This document shows positions 36,196 to 38,307 of a stretch of 38,307 nt of DNA, one piece after another. The stretch lies in contig JBDNJM010000142.1 of NCBI GenBank assembly GCA_041687755.1, forward strand, positions 1 through 38,307. Reading direction: 5' to 3'. Origin of the DNA: JBDNJM01 sp041687755. Lineage in GTDB: Bacteria; Planctomycetota; UBA1135; GCA-002686595. Within the stretch, counting starts at the first letter, position 1; each line of letters starts with the position of its first letter. Below the pieces are notes generated by a model. The model was not told the DNA's origin and ran no database searches. It saw only the letters and a program-made list of their open reading frames with translations. The position numbers and the translations under genes are program-made.

Positions 36196-38307
36196 AGGCT
36201 TCCACTCCCAGTAATTGAAGACACACTCCTGCAGGGGCCACATGCCACCCCACCGGAGCCACTGATGAGCTGCCCACCATCGGCGCTCGTAAACCATACG
36301 CCGAACACAGCAAGCGACTTATCCTCCAAGCACTCCATTCCATACCTCTCCCGCCACTCTCCAGGCCCCTCTTTTTCATTCTCCTCGATCACTGGGGGGC
36401 TCGCCTCCCCAGAGCCCTCGTTCCCAGCAGTGACCACCGTAACCGTTGGCCCGGATCCATCCGCCGAAGTATGCCACTCCTTGTAGGCAGCATCGTGCTC
36501 CTCTGTCGTCCCCCCACAATCCGACTCTTCGGTGCCTCCACCCTGATTGATTACGGGGCACCAGTTTCCGTCGGAAAACAAGTACAGCGGCTTGAAGGCG
36601 ATCACCCCAGTGCAACCACCGTCACACGTAGAACTCTCAGAGGTATGAGTGACATTCATTTTCCACTTACTTCCCGGGTGCGAATACGTAGAGGTGACGA
36701 CAAAGTATGATCGACAAGTCTTCTCAACATAGAGCCCTAGCTGATCAGAACCAATATTCGGAGAGCCCTTAAAGGCCTCATACAAATTTCGACCATCTAC
36801 ATATGCCAACGGATCCCTAGATAACCACCGCCCCAACCCAACGAGGCGCCACCGATACCGATCATACCAAAGGTCTGCCGAAATCGCTCTCGACCCCACA
36901 GAGCCCTGGGAGCCCCGAAAACTACCAAAGCCCGAAACTCCACCACGCCCCAAAGAGTTTCCAACATACAGAGATGAATGGACAGCGGCATCCTGAGCGT
37001 CGACGTCGCCATCAAGGTCGAGATCGCCGCGCGCATCATAGGCAGAGGCCGTGATTAGCGCGTCTACAGCTGACGCATCTGAAGAATCGCAATCACCGTC
37101 GCCGTCCATATCCCCCCCCGGAATACCAAAGGGGACTCCGTATACCGAATACCTCAGAGACTCCAATTGGTAGCCAGCCGAACCAACCAAGGCGACTACA
37201 TCACCCCTCATGTTCTGACAGTAAAAAACTCTCTCCTCCAGAACGCCATCAGAAGCTGCCTCGGTACCTGAATCATGATCCCTGTAGCGTGATATCACCA
37301 AGTTTCTCGCAAGCCTCACCTCTACACCATCATTGCCTGGTTGACCATTTACCCACTCCTCCTTTGGGTCAACGTCCCCAGCGCGGTAGGTTGCCACAAG
37401 GCGCCAATCACCGTCATAGGCATGCCACCTCACATTATCGTCTACGTCTACGTCTCCATCGTCGTCGCAGTCGTAGCGCTCTGAGACTAGGTACCCCAGA
37501 CCGTTGTAGGTCATCTCCTCCACAAGGCTCGAAGTCGAGCGATCCTCAATCCTGCGTAGCCGTCCGAAGGCGTCCCATACATATTCATACTCCTCCCCAT
37601 CATCTGTGAGTTGCCCCACGGGGTCGAAGACGAGCGTGTAATCGTCCGTGCCATCGTCATCGATGTCGCGGGCGGTGATCTCATTGACCGCGTTGTGGGA
37701 TCGATCTTCGTCGAGTTCGTCGGTGTCGACGAAGTCCGCATCCCCGTTCAGGTCCACTTGGTTTCCGTCCCAATTCCCGAGCTGGTCGAGGGCCCACTGC
37801 TGGTCCCTAGTCGCGGAGCTGATCGAGCCCCCGGACAGCGTCCCCTCATGGGCCCTCGTCACGCGATCTAGTTCGTCGATCGATACCTTGACATCGAACC
37901 CGTCGTGGATCTGATCGTCGATCGAGAGGATGTTGCCCCCCCGATCCCACTGCAGGTCCACGTCGTACACCGACGCTCCGTTTGATTTGCTCCAGCTCAC
38001 GTTCGTGACTCGGTTGAACCTATCGAGGCGATCGTACACCCCCGAAGTCGATCCGTGGTGCTCGTACCTCAGCCCGACCTCTGGATAGGTGGTGCGGACA
38101 ACTTGCCCAAGACCATTGTACTGGTACCGCGCCAGCGTCACGGCCCCATCCGAGACTCCGCTGACCCGAGAGGCATCATCCGCAAGCTGACCAGAGCTCG
38201 ATGTGTAGCCGTACGTGATGGCGTTTCCCGAGGGGAGGGTGATACCAGTCCTGCGGACCGTATTCCGCCCTCCGGTCGCTTTCTCGTAGGTGTAGGCCAC
38301 CTCATAG
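36192..38307 (-). CDS. RHS-repeat protein with dockerin-like insert (5' end outside window)
   Basis: More than 700 residues; the frame is open through the window end, so the N-terminus is missing. From N to C: YD/RHS repeats (GLGQVVRTTYPEVGLRYEHH; LNRVTNVSW-like units; EYEYVWDAFGRLRRIEDRST; MTYNGLGYLVSERYDC), then a dockerin-like pair of Asp-rich loops (DMDGDGDCDSSD and DLDLDGDVDAQD, about 36960-37115). The RHS core end follows (RYRWRLVGLGRWLSRDPLAY, VDGRNLYEAFKGSPN). After a diverged DPxG-like site (SDQLGLYVE) comes a C-terminal domain of about 180 residues with eight Cys that I do not recognise. RHS proteins form a large shell that holds or displays the C-terminal part. It is the first visible gene of a four-gene cassette. 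Confidence 0.88.
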   Translation of the reverse strand, partial: YEVAYTYEKATGGRNTVRRTGITLPSGNAITYGYTSSSGQLADDASRVSGVSDGAVTLARYQYNGLGQVVRTTYPEVGLRYEHHGSTSGVYDRLDRFNRVTNVSWSKSNGASVYDVDLQWDRGGNILSIDDQIHDGFDVKVSIDELDRVTRAHEGTLSGGSISSATRDQQWALDQLGNWDGNQVDLNGDADFVDTDELDEDRSHNAVNEITARDIDDDGTDDYTLVFDPVGQLTDDGEEYEYVWDAFGRLRRIEDRSTSSLVEEMTYNGLGYLVSERYDCDDDGDVDVDDNVRWHAYDGDWRLVATYRAGDVDPKEEWVNGQPGNDGVEVRLARNLVISRYRDHDSGTEAASDGVLEERVFYCQNMRGDVVALVGSAGYQLESLRYSVYGVPFGIPGGDMDGDGDCDSSDASAVDALITASAYDARGDLDLDGDVDAQDAAVHSSLYVGNSLGRGGVSGFGSFRGSQGSVGSRAISADLWYDRYRWRLVGLGRWLSRDPLAYVDGRNLYEAFKGSPNIGSDQLGLYVEKTCRSYFVVTSTYSHPGSKWKMNVTHTSESSTCDGGCTGVIAFKPLYLFSDGNWCPVINQGGGTEESDCGGTTEEHDAAYKEWHTSADGSGPTVTVVTAGNEGSGEASPPVIEENEKEGPGEWRERYGMECLEDKSLAVFGVWFTSADGGQLISGSGGVACGPCRSVSSITGSGSL

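Overview
The window looks like the chromosome of a high-GC, aerobically respiring bacterium, most likely a planctomycete or close relative. The signs are an alternative complex III (ACIII) plus caa3-type oxidase supercluster, a fused ActD-ActE subunit, start regions that mostly lack a clear Shine-Dalgarno sequence, and an RHS-repeat protein with a dockerin-like insert. Taxonomy is inferred from gene content only. No rRNA, CRISPR array, transposase or integrase was seen.

Layout. 208-2034 (+) is the translational GTPase TypA/BipA, followed by a very strong inverted repeat and a secreted alpha/beta hydrolase on the minus strand. From 18758 down to about 3569 (minus strand) lies one respiratory supercluster: actA, actB, actC, an actD-actE fusion, actF, a small one-helix membrane protein, sco, coxB (subunit II with a fused cytochrome c), coxA (A2-type subunit I), coxC and a subunit IV gene. 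A terminator and a 399-bp gap follow, then a second subunit III-like gene. Electrons would run from quinol through ACIII to the cytochrome c domain of subunit II and on to O2. Three of the encoded proteins carry His/Asp-rich segments.

Regulation. The supercluster is headed by a RegA-like response regulator (18960-19601). A RegB-like kinase with an apparent quinone-binding motif (GGAANPF) and a well-placed cysteine is nearby (22996-24366). The only leader in front of actA contains GCGGCATTTCGTCGC, which fits the RegA/RegR/PrrA box as I remember it. This suggests a local, self-contained redox circuit in which quinone redox state controls the quinol-oxidising chain. A large PAS hybrid histidine kinase lies between regA and regB on the opposite strand.

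24542-30670 (+) holds a PhoD-like lipoprotein and three tandem paralogues of an uncharacterised family (DUF4003-like by recollection). Between copies 1 and 2 is a REP-like nested palindrome. At 30.7-32.2 kb there is a gene remnant, a TetR-type operator and a haloalkane dehalogenase/epoxide hydrolase-like exported enzyme. A tRNA-Gly(CCC) sits at 32378-32453.

Immediately after the tRNA the base composition drops visibly. The rest of the window is a minus-strand cassette: an RHS protein with dockerin-like repeats and a Cys-rich C-terminus (running off the window end), a secreted Cys-rich protein whose start overlaps the RHS stop by 4 bp, a small protein with a collagen-like Gly/Pro tail, and a large lipoprotein. 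I do not recognise the last three. With the tandem paralogue array, this cassette is the best candidate for undescribed biology here.
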